Below, in pieces: positions 32,801-46,002 of a stretch of 64,000 nucleotides of DNA. The position numbers and the translations under genes are program-made. The first letter of the stretch is position 1; the number at the start of each line of letters is the position of its first letter. Below the pieces are notes generated by a model. That model was given only the letters and a program-made list of their open reading frames with translations. It was not told the origin of the DNA and searched no databases. The stretch is from Hypericum androsaemum (taxonomy: Eukaryota; Streptophyta; Magnoliopsida; Malpighiales; Hypericaceae). The stretch covers positions 19,402,671-19,466,670 of the forward strand of contig OZ023183.1 of NCBI GenBank assembly GCA_963995505.1, in the 5' to 3' direction.

Positions 32801-33312
32801 AGCTCGCGTCCAATATACTCTGATTATGCCAGCCCGCGTTCAGACTACTCTAATTTTGTCATCCTACGCCCTCATTACAACCACACTTTTCAGAAGACGT
32901 GCCTCTCCCTCGCCACCACCAAGCACCATGGACATCCCCCGCCGACGTAGACCCCTGACTACTCTGACTCTGTCTCCTTTCATGGTGATGAATACGTCGT
33001 GTACCACCTCGTCAAATGATATATATGCCATGGGAGAGCTAGTCATTCGTGACGAGGCCGACTGTGCCTCGTACAATGGGCTTGCTTGCATACAAAAGGG
33101 TTTCTGTCATTGTTGAGGATGCATTTATCTTCTCTCAAAAGACTCAACTTTCTACTTGGGATCTCTCAAAAGTAACCATGTATTGTACTCGAGGAAGGAA
33201 TGAAGAGAGGGGCTTCCTGGTGGAGGAGAAAGGAGAAGGGGACGATGTTTTCAATTGTAGCGCGCAGCCGTATTTCGAACAAAGCTCGTGGGTCGGAGAA
33301 CAGACCCAATAG
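32757..33312 (+). other. Unrecognised frames at the end of the tandem repeats
   Basis: Two overlapping plus-strand frames (32757-33116, 119 codons; 33049-33312, 87 codons) lie in sequence of more coding-like composition than the repeats. Pieces include FMVMNTSCTTSSNDIYAMGE and RGFLVEEKGEGDD. No known family is recognised and no splice structure is convincing. It may be another captured gene piece. Confidence 0.3.
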
Positions 33313-33439
33313 TACATTTCTTTGCTACTTTCTTACTCATTAGGTTATTAATTTCTTGCTCATGAGATTGTTAATTCACTGTAATAGTTGTTGGTGATGA
33401 TGATGCTATTTTTTGTGATTAGGGTTTCTTTCTCAAATA

Positions 33440-35420
33440 GTTGCAAATATGGAGAGAGATGATGAGAGAGAAGGAATGATAGATAAAATTAATTTTTTAT
33501 TAAGGATAAAAAAAATTGATGACATCCGCGAGGGACTTAAAGTATAATAAAAAATTAAAACGAAAGTCATAAAAAATTTCGCAATCATCCAAGCCTAACA
33601 TAAAAAATTTAAGGGCAAATTACCCTCAAGTCTCTGACTTTTGGTCACCCTCCCCCTAAAGTCTCTGGCTTTTAGAAAATGATTGTCCCGTCCCTAAGTT
33701 TTGATGATAATAGACTCTCGAGTCCCTGGAGCCGGAATATTCCTTTTTCCCACGTGAAATCCCACTTAAAATAACCAAAATGCCCTCCCATACAAAAAAA
33801 CCCAATTTCCTTCCCCTTATTCTTCCTTCCCCATCTTCTTCTTCCTCCCACCTTTAACCAAAATTAAAACTAAAAAATAAATCTAAATATTTTTAATGAG
33901 AATCAAAACTAATTAGAAAGAATCAAACTATTTTCATTTTCTTTTGTTAATTAGGAAACTATGTTGTCCAACCACCAAGAGCTAAACCAAAAACAAAAAT
34001 TATGGTTGGATCCGGCTACAATGGAGTCGTCTCTCAAGCATCGCCGCTTTCAAGCCACGTCATCTTTCCTCTTGGCCTCAGCAGAAGCAACATGGGAACC
34101 ATTAATTTTGGGAGGAGCTTGCACATTTGCTTCAACCTACAACCTACTCGATTTTGGCTTCATCGACACATTCCCTGGCTTGTTGTGCTTGGCATCCAGC
34201 CCGGGAAATGCACCGCAAAGAATGACGATGTGTCAGCAGACGCAACCATGATTGTTATGGAGCAACAGACAAAACCTGTCCCTGAAAATTGAACAGCCAT
34301 ACCAAAAAGCTTCCTTCCTTTTTTTTAATTATCAACTAAATCGGCAATGGCAGTAAACATCCATACCAGACAAGAATAAAAGAACCAAAAAAAGAAAAAA
34401 GGAGACAGGGAGAGCGATGCCGGTGATTGGGTGGGTGTGGGCACCGCCAGCCTAGCCCTCAAGGAGAAGGAGGCGGCAGAGAGCCCGACAAATAGAGAAG
34501 TCGGATCTTCTTCTCGTGGGGTGGTGGGATCGGTGATGGGAGGTTAGGGTTGCCATTAGGGTTTGAGTGGACGCAGACAAGTAGAGCAACAAAGACAGAA
34601 GCTATTCTTGTTCTAATTAGGAGGCGATGGAAATTCAGATCTTGACAGATCTTAGGCCGATTTGAACTCGTGCCCGTTATAAAAATGTTCCCTAATTAAT
34701 AAAAGAAAATAAAAATGTATTAATTCTTTCTAATTAGTTTTGATTCTTTCTAATTAATTTTGATTCTCATTAAAAATATTTAGATTTATTTTTTAGTTTT
34801 GATTTTGGTTGAAGGTGAGGAAAAAGATGAAGTTTGAGGAAGAAGAAGGGGAAGAAAATAGAGTTTTTTTAGTTTTTTTTGTGGGAGGTTATTTTGGTCA
34901 TTTCAAGTGGGAGTTCACCAGAGAAAAATGAATATTCCGACTCCGGGGACCCGAGAGTCTATTATCATCAAAACGTAGAGACAGGATAATCATTTTTCAA
35001 AAGTCAGGAATCCTATAGAGAGGGTGATCAAAGGTCAGGGACTTGAGAATAATTTGCCTAAAATTAAAACGAAAATCCAAGCAGAGAAGGAAACAAATCC
35101 ACAAAGAGAGATTTGTCTTTGATGGGTGAAAGGGTTAGAGGAGGAGGAGATTGAGGGTGGAGATGGAATGGGAGAGGTAGGCAGAGAAGCCTTAGCCTCG
35201 TCGACGCCGACGACGGTGGGCGTTAATGAAGGAGAGAGACGATGAGAGAGAAGGGAGGATAGATAGAATTGATTTTTTATTAATTTTTTTAAGGGTAGAA
35301 AAAATCGATAATGTTAACAAGGGATCCAGAATATAATAAAACTAACGTTCGGGGACAACAAAATAGTAACACAATTACAATGACTCCATCGTTTATTCAC
35401 CAAACACCATGGACTTAGGG
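33440..35420. mobile_element. Family A TIR element(s), apparently nested (copy 5)
   Basis: The left end AAGGGCAAATTACCCTCAAG at 33611 pairs with an inverted right end at about 35062 (reverse complement TTTAGGCAAATTATTCTCAA). The two ends share about 170 bp, including the TAGACTCTCGAGTCCCTGGA and GCCGGAATATTCC blocks. The 9-bp flanks AAAATTTAA and TAAAATTAA match 7 of 9. A further right end (GGGGTAATTTACCCT) lies at 35415-35430. The stretches 33440-33560 and 35220-35340 are direct repeats (GAGAGAAGG, ATAGAT, ATTGATTTTTTATTAA). One element therefore seems to have inserted in another. Frames at 33961-34292 inside are not recognised. Confidence 0.7.
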
Positions 35421-35541
35421 GTAATTTACCCTTTAAACTTCGTCAACAACTCCACAAGGACCACAACCACCGCGAAACTCCCAGAGAGAGAGAGAACTGA
35501 AGCGAAAGCGGAAACCAAACGCCGCGAGCAGGGTCAGCGTC

Positions 35542-37812
<2,271 letters not shown>

Positions 37813-38850
37813 AGATGCTTTGTGGAATCTCCATACGGATCCTGGAAATCCTGATATTCATTCCTCTAAACATGCTAACTCGCGGTGAGTTTTGATGGTA
37901 TCCAGATTCCGAATGACCTTGAGTTCTAGTATGAAGACTGTCTGTGAAGCGGTCCTTCGAGTCATGTGCGTTTTCATTTTTCCTTTCTCATTATATATTA
38001 TATTGTTATATACGTAGTTGCATTTGGCTTTCCCTGTGCTAAATATTTACTCAAGTAAATGCTTCAGTTGCATGATTTTGTATGGCCATGTAATACTTCG
38101 ATATTAATGAAGGTGAACATTCTGAAACCGGGAGTCGAACAAGTCGAGGGGAAAGCAACTGAAACGACATCTCAGTTGGAGCTTCAAGAGGATCCAACGT
38201 GTGACGGCATACAAGAAGCGGTGGATTTAGGGCCTCGATGGTTGCATCGTTTATGGTTGTTTTCAGTAGGTTTGTGACTAATCTTCCCTCTTTTACATAA
38301 TTCCCCTATTAGTCTCTTCCCCGTACAATGTTTTCCCCTCCCTGGACGGATCCGCACAATGTTGTAGATGTTCTTGGTCGTGTTATTTACCAATTTAATC
38401 TCGCACGATTCCTACTCATTTCGAGATGGTTGTTGGAGCAGTTTCAGTGATGTGTTCCGTTCCCCATATCATATCTTTGACACCACCCAAGCAACTCAGT
38501 GGCATTGTAATATCCTCTCATACTAGTCTGTTACTATCCCAGAACCAAGTAAATCCATTCCATAAGCCTCGAGTTAAGTTTCTTGCGGGCTTCGCAATCG
38601 GATGGCCTTATTTCAGAAAATGTGCTGAGTTGAAAACATCCTCAGGAATTAGTTTCTCAAACCAGTCTTCGAAGCACAAATTGATCGTATAGACCAGCTA
38701 TTTGAAGATTATGGACATTCAGAATCAAGGTAATCCGAGGGAGAAAACTAGTCCATGGCATCGCAAGTGAAGATGTATAAAATGTGGGAGGTTGGGGTTG
38801 TGATGGATAGACAAGTAGATATTTTGTGAGAAGAGATCCAGCCCATCAAT
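37813..38850. other. METTL4 3' flank with a coding-like but unassigned stretch
   Basis: The first few hundred bases are likely 3' UTR. At 38059-38277 and 38426-38692, plus-strand frames contain coding-like text (LKPGVEQVEGKATETTSQLE). I do not recognise it and cannot link it to METTL4 by consistent splicing. It may be a gene relic or untranslated sequence. Confidence 0.4.
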
Positions 38851-38922
38851 GTCGTTGTAGTATGGTGGTAAGTATTTCCGCCTGTCACGCGGGTGACCCG
38901 GATTCGATCCCCGGCAACGGCG
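38851..38922 (+). tRNA. tRNA-Asp (GTC)
   Basis: The 72-base sequence folds as a full cloverleaf: acceptor GTCGTTG / CAACGGC with discriminator G, D arm with AGTATGGTGGTAAGT (A box), anticodon loop CTGTCAC with anticodon GTC at 38884-38886, and T arm ACCCGGATTCGATCCCCGG (B box GATTCGATCC). It is very close to nuclear plant tRNA-Asp. The anticodon stem has one G-U pair and the T stem one mismatch-like A, which is unusual but mild. No intron is present. Confidence 0.96.
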
Positions 38923-38936
38923 TCTATTTTTTTGGA
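38923..38936 (+). terminator. RNA polymerase III terminator
   Basis: A run of seven T residues follows the tRNA-Asp gene within about 10 bases (TCTATTTTTTTGG), the standard Pol III stop signal. Confidence 0.8.
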
Positions 38937-38989
38937 TAAATTATCATCGGATCCTTGAGGTTTGCGCAAATTATAATTGCGGTCCATGT

Positions 38990-41240
38990 TGTCATCTCCG
39001 CTTCCGCGTGATAATTATTTCAAAGTTGAAATAATAATAAATAACACATGAAGTCAGCTAGCTAGCTGACTCGAGAATAATATTTAAGCAGACAACAAAA
39101 TATTTTTTGAAACAATAATAACATCATTAGTAATTTGTGCAAACTCTAAAAATCCGAGAATAATTTATTATTTTTTGAAAATCTTAAAAGAGTAACCGTA
39201 GGAAGCTAAGAGAGGTGCGTGTTTCTAGAGCCCAACATCAATTTAAGTTTTTTTTAACCAATTAGTATTCGGTTTATTGGGCCGACCAATCTAATTTCGA
39301 ACCGGATAGACTTTTAAAAGATAACAAAACTCTCCCAACAAATATTTACTTTCAATTTAAGCAAAATTCTCCCAACAAATATTTACTTCTAATTTAAGTA
39401 TCCCCTAAAAAAATCAATATAAGTACAGTACTATTTGTGTAAGGATCTTTGCAAAGGTTAAATTCAGGTTTTTATGCTTACTTTTTACGAGGAATTCGTG
39501 GAGGGAGGGAGGTGGCGTTGCGTTCCTTTTTAAGAGAACTTTATTTTTCTTTGCTTCGACAAATCAGCCAAACTGGTCTTAGTTATTACCTCCAAGGGAA
39601 AAAAAACCCACGTGTTGCTGCTATTTTCTCGATACTGAACCCCACATGGATCGTAATGAGTCGGTTCTCAGGCGATACGAGAGAAAAAATTGGAAGAGCT
39701 GGAAAAAAAAATCGATAATTAAAGTACCCGCTAAATGATTAAAATAAAACATCACCCACCAGTATTAGATTAGTTGAAATTGATGCATTAGCCTCGAGAA
39801 ACATGGGCACGCAATGACACGTATAAAGGTAGAGGTGGTGGTCCCTTATGAGTGACGGTCTCCCAAAAATTATACAATTATTCGGATTATAATTTTAGCA
39901 AATGACAATTTTAATGTATATTTTGTACAATTTATTTTATTTCTCGTAAATTTTACTGAAGATTAAAAATTTTGATATATCAGAATTATCATAAAATTAT
40001 TATAAAATTACACGATTATCTAGTGTGGCTCCGGCCCAACTGGTGGGGCCTTCGGTGTGAGGAGAATTATTTCGAGTCATTAAGTTGGAGGAAGGGGAAA
40101 CGAGACAGGTGCATGAACATGAATTTCCTTCTTTCTCTAAAACGCACAAAACAGCTGAACTTGTCATTGAGCACGGGGCAACAAACATTGTTTTTTTAAT
40201 AGGTGAAAAATGAAATTAAACATATATCATTTCGCCGACTCAAATTCGGATTATTCGAATTTGTCTATATTCAAACAAGATATAGTATCTATAAACTAAT
40301 TGAACAGACATTATAGGTAAAAAATGAAATTAAACATACATTATTTCTCCGACTAAAATTCGGATTATTCAAATTTGTCTGTATTCGAACAAGATATAAA
40401 CTAATTGACATTTACTCTAACCATACAGAGAAGGCGTTGAGACATGGCTAAAGTACCCATGGTTTAGACCTTATAGTATAATGGATTATACTTGTCAAAA
40501 AAATAATGACCAAAACACTTGTATTTTATACAGTATTGACGAAAATAGATAGCAATTGACATTATTCATCGTTGGATCAAGAATACGCATTCTTTTCCTT
40601 AAAAAAAGCTTTGTACGTCCCATAGCAATTTAGCATACGTTTTCCTGTCAGCGAGTATTAGAAAGTTGTGTACAGAAACTAGCCAATCACCAACAAGAAA
40701 AGCCACTATTCCAACTGGCAGAAGGTGGTGAAATATGTGGAAAAGTAGACCCAATTTACTAAAAGACTTGAATTTCAAATTTACACATAAAAATAAAGAG
40801 AATCTTCTTCTAAAAATAATCTCATAGTTGCCAACTCATAAATAGAAAATACATTATTTGTTCCTAAAGAAGATTAATAATGTTGGATACTCGAATAACA
40901 GAAAAGACCCAAAAAAATTTCTCTAAAATTTTCACATCGTAGCTTTCATTTTGGGGTTTACCGTTGCCAAAAAGAAAGAAAACATACGCGTTTCCGACTT
41001 TTGTACATACACGAACCAAAACAATAAGCAAATTATTTTATTACATTATTCGAAGGGGGAGCGATTTTTCTCGAAAATGATAAAAATTTTACGAAAATTA
41101 TTTAATATTAATTCGTTTTAGAAATTTAAATTCAAAAATTTATTAAATTAGAATAATATTTTGATAGTCTGATAATAATAATAATATAATAATCTCAGCT
41201 CACGAAACACAGAAAGAAGAGGAGATCCTTCCTTCCACTC
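38990..41240. other. AT-rich spacer with a ~115-bp tandem duplication
   Basis: The unit AAAATGAAATTAAACATA...CGGATTATTC...AACAAGATATA is present twice at about 40206-40320 and 40321-40425. Nothing else in the stretch has recognised coding or RNA features. The last 150 bases belong to the BES1 5' region. Confidence 0.6.
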
Positions 41241-41390
41241 TCCCACTCCTTATTATTACACTTCCACCGAAGCCAAATCGCATTCCTCGTGACTCCTCCC
41301 TTCCCCTTTCTGGGTCTTAATCTCCATCCCCGAAGCTCCAAAACCCACCAGCTAGCTAGAGAGCGGAAGCCAGAGAGAGGGCGGGGGAGG

Positions 41391-42696
41391 ATGGCGTCAG
41401 ACGGGGCGACATCGACGTCACCGGGGGAGGCGGCGGCGAGGAGGAAGCCGTCGTGGAGGGAGAGAGAGAACAACAGGAGGAGAGAGAGGCGAAGGAGGGC
41501 GATAGCCGCCAAGATATTCACTGGCCTTAGAGCTCAGGGCAACTACAACTTGCCTAAGCACTGCGACAATAACGAGGTTCTAAAGGCCCTCTGTTCCGAA
41601 GCTGGCTGGGTCGTTGAAGAGGACGGTACCACCTATAGAAAGGTAACTTTTTGAAACTTAAAGATCCAATCTTTATGCGTTTTTCCTTGTTGGGTCTCGC
41701 GAGATTGGATCTGGGCTGGTTTCGTTATGTTCCGAATCGAAACTAGATTAGTCGGTCGGTATCCCACCACCTAGCTGGGCAGGCGAGTGTTCGGATGTCA
41801 GGTGGTTTCGAGGAAAAAAATGATAAGAGTCTAGAGGAACAGTTAAATAGGAAACTGGGTTACGGATAAGATGTTATTTAGGATGGAATTGTGTTCTATT
41901 TTCGTATTAAAAGCAAATGATTTGGAAATGAGGGGTTGAAATCTGATTGCAGAGATGAGGTTTTGTTGGATTTTTTTTGTTCTTGGTTTAGGGATCAAGG
42001 CCTCCGATTGATATTGTGGGGACTTCGGCTAGAGTTACGCCATACTCGTCGCAGAATCCGAGTCCAATGTCTTCCTCGTTCCCGAGCCCGATGGGGTCCT
42101 ACCAAGTCAGCCCTTCGTCGTCTTCGTTCCCTAGCCCGTCACGCTATGACAACACTCCTTCCCCGTCCAATTTGCTTCCCTTTTTGCTCAATGTGATCCC
42201 GTCTTCGCTCCCGCCTCTCCGGATGTCAAGCAGCGCGCCAGTGACTCCGCCCCTATCTTCGCCGACCTCCAGGAACCCCAGGCCAGTTCCCAACTGGGAG
42301 GCCCTCGCCAAGCAGTCTGTGGCGTCTTTTAATTACCCGTACTATGCTGTGTCTGCCCCGGCTAGCCCCACACACCGCCAGTTTCATGCTCCAGCCACGA
42401 TTCCCGAGTGTGACGAGTCGGATTCGTCTACGGTGGAGTCCGGTCAGTGGATAAGCTTTCAGAAGTTTGCACCAGTCCTGGCTGCGAATGGTATGCCGGC
42501 CTCGCCCACTTACAACCTCGTGAAACCTGTGGCGGACCAGATTTTCAACAATGATGCGATCAACGAAAACGTGAGGGGCATGGACTTCGAGTTTGAAAAT
42601 GGACAGGTGAAACCGTGGGAAGGGGAAAAGATCCATGAAGAGGATATGGATGATCTGGAGCTCACGCTTGGAGGCGGCAAGGCCCGGGATTTGTGA
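41391..42696 (+). CDS. BES1: BES1/BZR1 family brassinosteroid-responsive transcription factor
   Basis: Two exons, 41391-41642 and 41992-42696, give 318 codons plus TGA. The N-terminal DNA-binding domain (about 17-84) has [40 protein letters not shown] and [15 protein letters not shown], a bHLH-like fold that binds BRRE and E-box sites. A Ser/Pro-rich region with many S/TxxxS/T sites suited to GSK3-type kinases (BIN2) follows. The family PEST region ([14 protein letters not shown]), a likely 14-3-3 site around it, and a C-terminal EAR repression motif LELTL (306-310) are present. In known members, BIN2 phosphorylation causes cytoplasmic retention and brassinosteroid signalling permits nuclear entry. 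All key parts are intact, so this is likely a functional gene. It could be orthologous to BES1, BZR1 or a BEH protein. Confidence 0.95.
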
Positions 42697-44136
42697 TGAC
42701 CGTCTCTATCGCCGCACTTCCTTCTTCGAGCGGGTATTGTTAGTCTCTTCTTCTCTTGGTGCTTGCCGTCCCATACTGCAGAAAGAGGTGAATTGCAATA
42801 TCTTCAGGCCTGGTTGGCTCGTGGAAGAAATTAAATGTCCATGTCTAATCTATTTCCATTTAATTGTTTACTTAATTCGGTTCTGATGCCCATTTGATGA
42901 GTGGTTTGGACTTCGGAGGTGGTTATTTTTTCGAGCTATATGTAGATAATGTAGTCTATTTATCAGCTAGATTTTGTGAGTTCTCTCCTGTTGGTGATGG
43001 TTTCCTGGATGGATGTTCTTCATATTACAGTTAGCTTGATCTTTGATTGGTGGTGTAATGGTATACATTTAATTATAATTCAATTCATTATCCATATCCA
43101 AGTTGGAAATCCTTGGGTCAATTATAATGTTGATAACTACAAGTTGGTTCAAAAGGTTTCGAGTATGAATGTTTGGGAACATAACAGTGTCAAAAATCAA
43201 AAAATTTTGTCGTATTTCAAAAATTATATTATACTCGAATTAATGGTGTGTGTTTGGATGCCAATGCTGATAAATACCGGGAAAACCGCGTCAGAGTGTA
43301 ATAATTTGGTAGGTCTGTGTGATAAATTCTCGGTGTTTGTAGCCTATTACTAATAAATTTGGGCTGGCATTTAAATGCCCGACATATCCCACGTTCACTC
43401 ATGGAGACATTAAATATTAGATCAAGGTAGGGTGACCACAAGCAGATGTAATAATTTGGGATCCCAAATTATACAAACTGGTTGGTGGTATTATAAGCAA
43501 GCTATCTGGTGTCTGAATGGAGGGGGGAACTTATCAACTAAGCTATATCCCCCGAGCTTAGAGGAGCAAAGAATTAGTAGAAAATTAATAAAATACTCTC
43601 CGTAAGTGATTCATATTTTTCAAACGCAACATACAATGGACACAAATGATTATTGTTCGGATACAGATGATTTCGACCAAAAAATAATAATGAAATTCGA
43701 TAAGATTTTTGATTGTTTTATACAATGTGCACACACGAGAATGGTGAGGCACAGACAATCAGGGGGTTGCAAATCCGGTACGCGAAGAATCAATCAACCA
43801 CAGTATGAAACAGACATTTTCACGCTTAAAAGCTACTGGACAGACGTTACAATACCACAAAAAATTAGATGCATGCACAAGAGCAGGATATCACATGCTA
43901 CACAAGAATTTATCAAGCTACCAAGTCCGGATTTCAATTAGTAGGTGTCCGGATATCAGATGGTATAAAGAAAAACTTATCAATCACAGTCAGATCCTCG
44001 CGACCACAGGTGAGCCTTGCTTTGTCTCCGGTTAGGCAAGTTGGTAATGGAAGAAGAAGAAGAAGAAGAAGAGCACTGCTATTGTACCTTTTTTACGTCA
44101 TTCTGGCTATGTTCTTTCTCTCCGTTGGTAATTACC
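42697..44136. other. BES1 and TAG-glycosylase 3' flanks, no gene
   Basis: The two flanking genes converge here, so both 3' UTRs lie in this interval. A 111-codon frame at 43606-43941 is unrecognised. An AAGAAGAAGAAG run lies near 44050. Confidence 0.5.
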
Positions 44137-46002
44137 TCAGTCTGCTGTCTTTACGCCAGTGATGCTAGGAGCATTAAGATTGCACTCTTGGTGTCTGAAG
44201 CATTTGACAAGATGATCGTTAACAATCCCGGATGCTTGCATGAACGAGTATACCATAGTCGGGCCGACGCAACAGAAGCCTCTCTGCATCAGATCCTTGC
44301 TTATGAGTTCTGCTTTCGGAGTCTTCCCAGGAACTTGGCGTCCATAACGAAACCCGTTTCGTAAAGGCTTGTGGTTCACAAACCGCCAGCAGTAGTTACT
44401 GAAGGAACCAAATTCTTGCTGAAGCTGCAATTATCGAGCAATTTATGCAAATCGAACACATTAGCACTCCAATTTAGGACCTCGGTAATCTGAGCCAGGC
44501 ATAGGCCTTGGAGCAGACAATTACCTTCAAAATCTGTTTAGCATTCTCCACAATTGCGCGAAGCTTCGGCTCAGAAAGCACAACATTGCCATTCACTTTC
44601 AGAGAGACCAACTTATTATCAGTAAATTGTGCAACAGATGACGGGTCAAAGTTATCGAAAAGCTTCCTGATAAGACCGACAAGCAACATCAGATAAAGAA
44701 CTGAAACGAGATGGCTAGCTGAAGCAACTGAGCTATACCTGAATTCATCTCTAGCACGTAGGATCATCGGCCAGCTCAACTCAGCTAGCGCCATGGAGAA
44801 AACCAGCAACTCAAATAGCGTCTTATCGTCGCGAACCGGAACTCCCCATTCTTCGTCATGGAAACAGGTGTACAGAGGATCTGCAGGAGGCCGGAAAAAA
44901 AAAATTGGTTTATCAGAGCCAATTCTGAGAAAAGAGAAGCTGGTCAGATAAATATCCTGTAATTTCATCGCGGTTGTTATAGGAGTCTGAAGTTCATCTT
45001 GGTACAAAAAGGTACCTGTGATTTGCTCTGGTGATACTTTAGAAACAAAAACTTTGACCTCTAGATGCTTACAATTATGGGAAATGTTGGCGTGGGTGAT
45101 AAAAATTGCCTTGAACAAAAATTCAAAACAAGGTAGTTAAGATGAGAAATTGGTCCTGATGTCGTTTTATTAAGTATTGACCTGAGAGTTGTTGGAGCAA
45201 ACACAAATACCAACCTCATACCCCTATAAAGAAACAGGTGAAACCACACGTAAACAGTAAACTTACTTTTTAAGCAGCGAAATTACCTGAGACCTGGTCA
45301 TTGTTCGGTTCGAACAGTCCGATCAACGGTTCCGATAATCAGAACTTGAATTGTGACTACGGTTCGCAGAACTATCCCAGAAATTTTTTAGAAGTTTCCG
45401 GCTATAGTTTCGTATTTCAGAAAACCATAAAATTATTAAACAATGTCAGATTTTGATTTCTTTATAACTAAACTGTGAAAACGTCTTAATTTTTTCTTTA
45501 AAAAGTGAACCGTCGGTTCAATCGTAACGGACAATTTGAAAAACCATCTTGAAGCCTTGTAGGATAGTTCACGGCTATTATCCATTAGCGCGGTTTAAGG
45601 ATTTAGTAGCTAATCGAAATATGCATTTCTATTTTTTTTAAAGAAAAAAAACAAAACTCGAGCTTATTTACCGGAGTTTGGGGTGATCCAATCGCATCTC
45701 CTGGCAGGACCGTCCGGCTCCCGCGGGGCCTCCTCCGTCTCCCCAACCGTAACGGTTTTCATCCCGTTCCGCTTCGAGACTCTTCTAGAACCTTCCACCT
45801 TCGCCGTGGTAGAAGTAGTGGAGGAGGAGGAGGAGGAAGAACCTCTCGGAGTCGAGGAACCGTCCGACGAAGAGCATGAGCTATCCACCGAGGAGTTGCT
45901 CCTCACCGCCGCCGGAGTCTCCTTCTTCTTCGGAGCCTCGAGCCTCCGCTTGCCCGGCGGCACGGGCTTAACCGGCGAACGGAGCTTCACAGCCACCGGC
46001 AT
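44137..46002 (-). CDS. TAG: DNA-3-methyladenine glycosylase I (TAG family)
   Basis: Four exons join in frame: 45672-46002, 44739-44880, 44525-44666, 44137-44424 (300 codons plus stop). About 100 residues of low-complexity N-terminal sequence (a Ser/Thr run and basic patches) precede the TAG domain. That domain starts at RRCDWITPNS and DPLYTCFHDEEWGVPVRDD, and continues with FELLVFSMALAELSWPMILR (helix-hairpin-helix side), SEPKLRAIVENAKQIL, SNYCWRFV, LISKDLMQRGF and VGPTMVYSFMQASGIVNDHL. The zinc ligands of bacterial Tag correspond to Cys103, His118, His276 and Cys280, all present. Family members excise 3-methyladenine in base-excision repair in the nucleus. The long N-terminus is a plant-type extension, possibly a targeting region. 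The gene is convergent with BES1. Confidence 0.93.

Noticed and set aside
38748..38987. 79-codon minus-strand frame
   Set aside because: It runs through the tRNA-Asp gene in antisense.
42253..42636. 127-codon minus-strand frame
   Set aside because: Antisense shadow of BES1 exon 2.
44017..44364. 115-codon plus-strand frame with a hydrophobic stretch
   Set aside because: It overlaps the last TAG-glycosylase exon in antisense and includes an AAG repeat.
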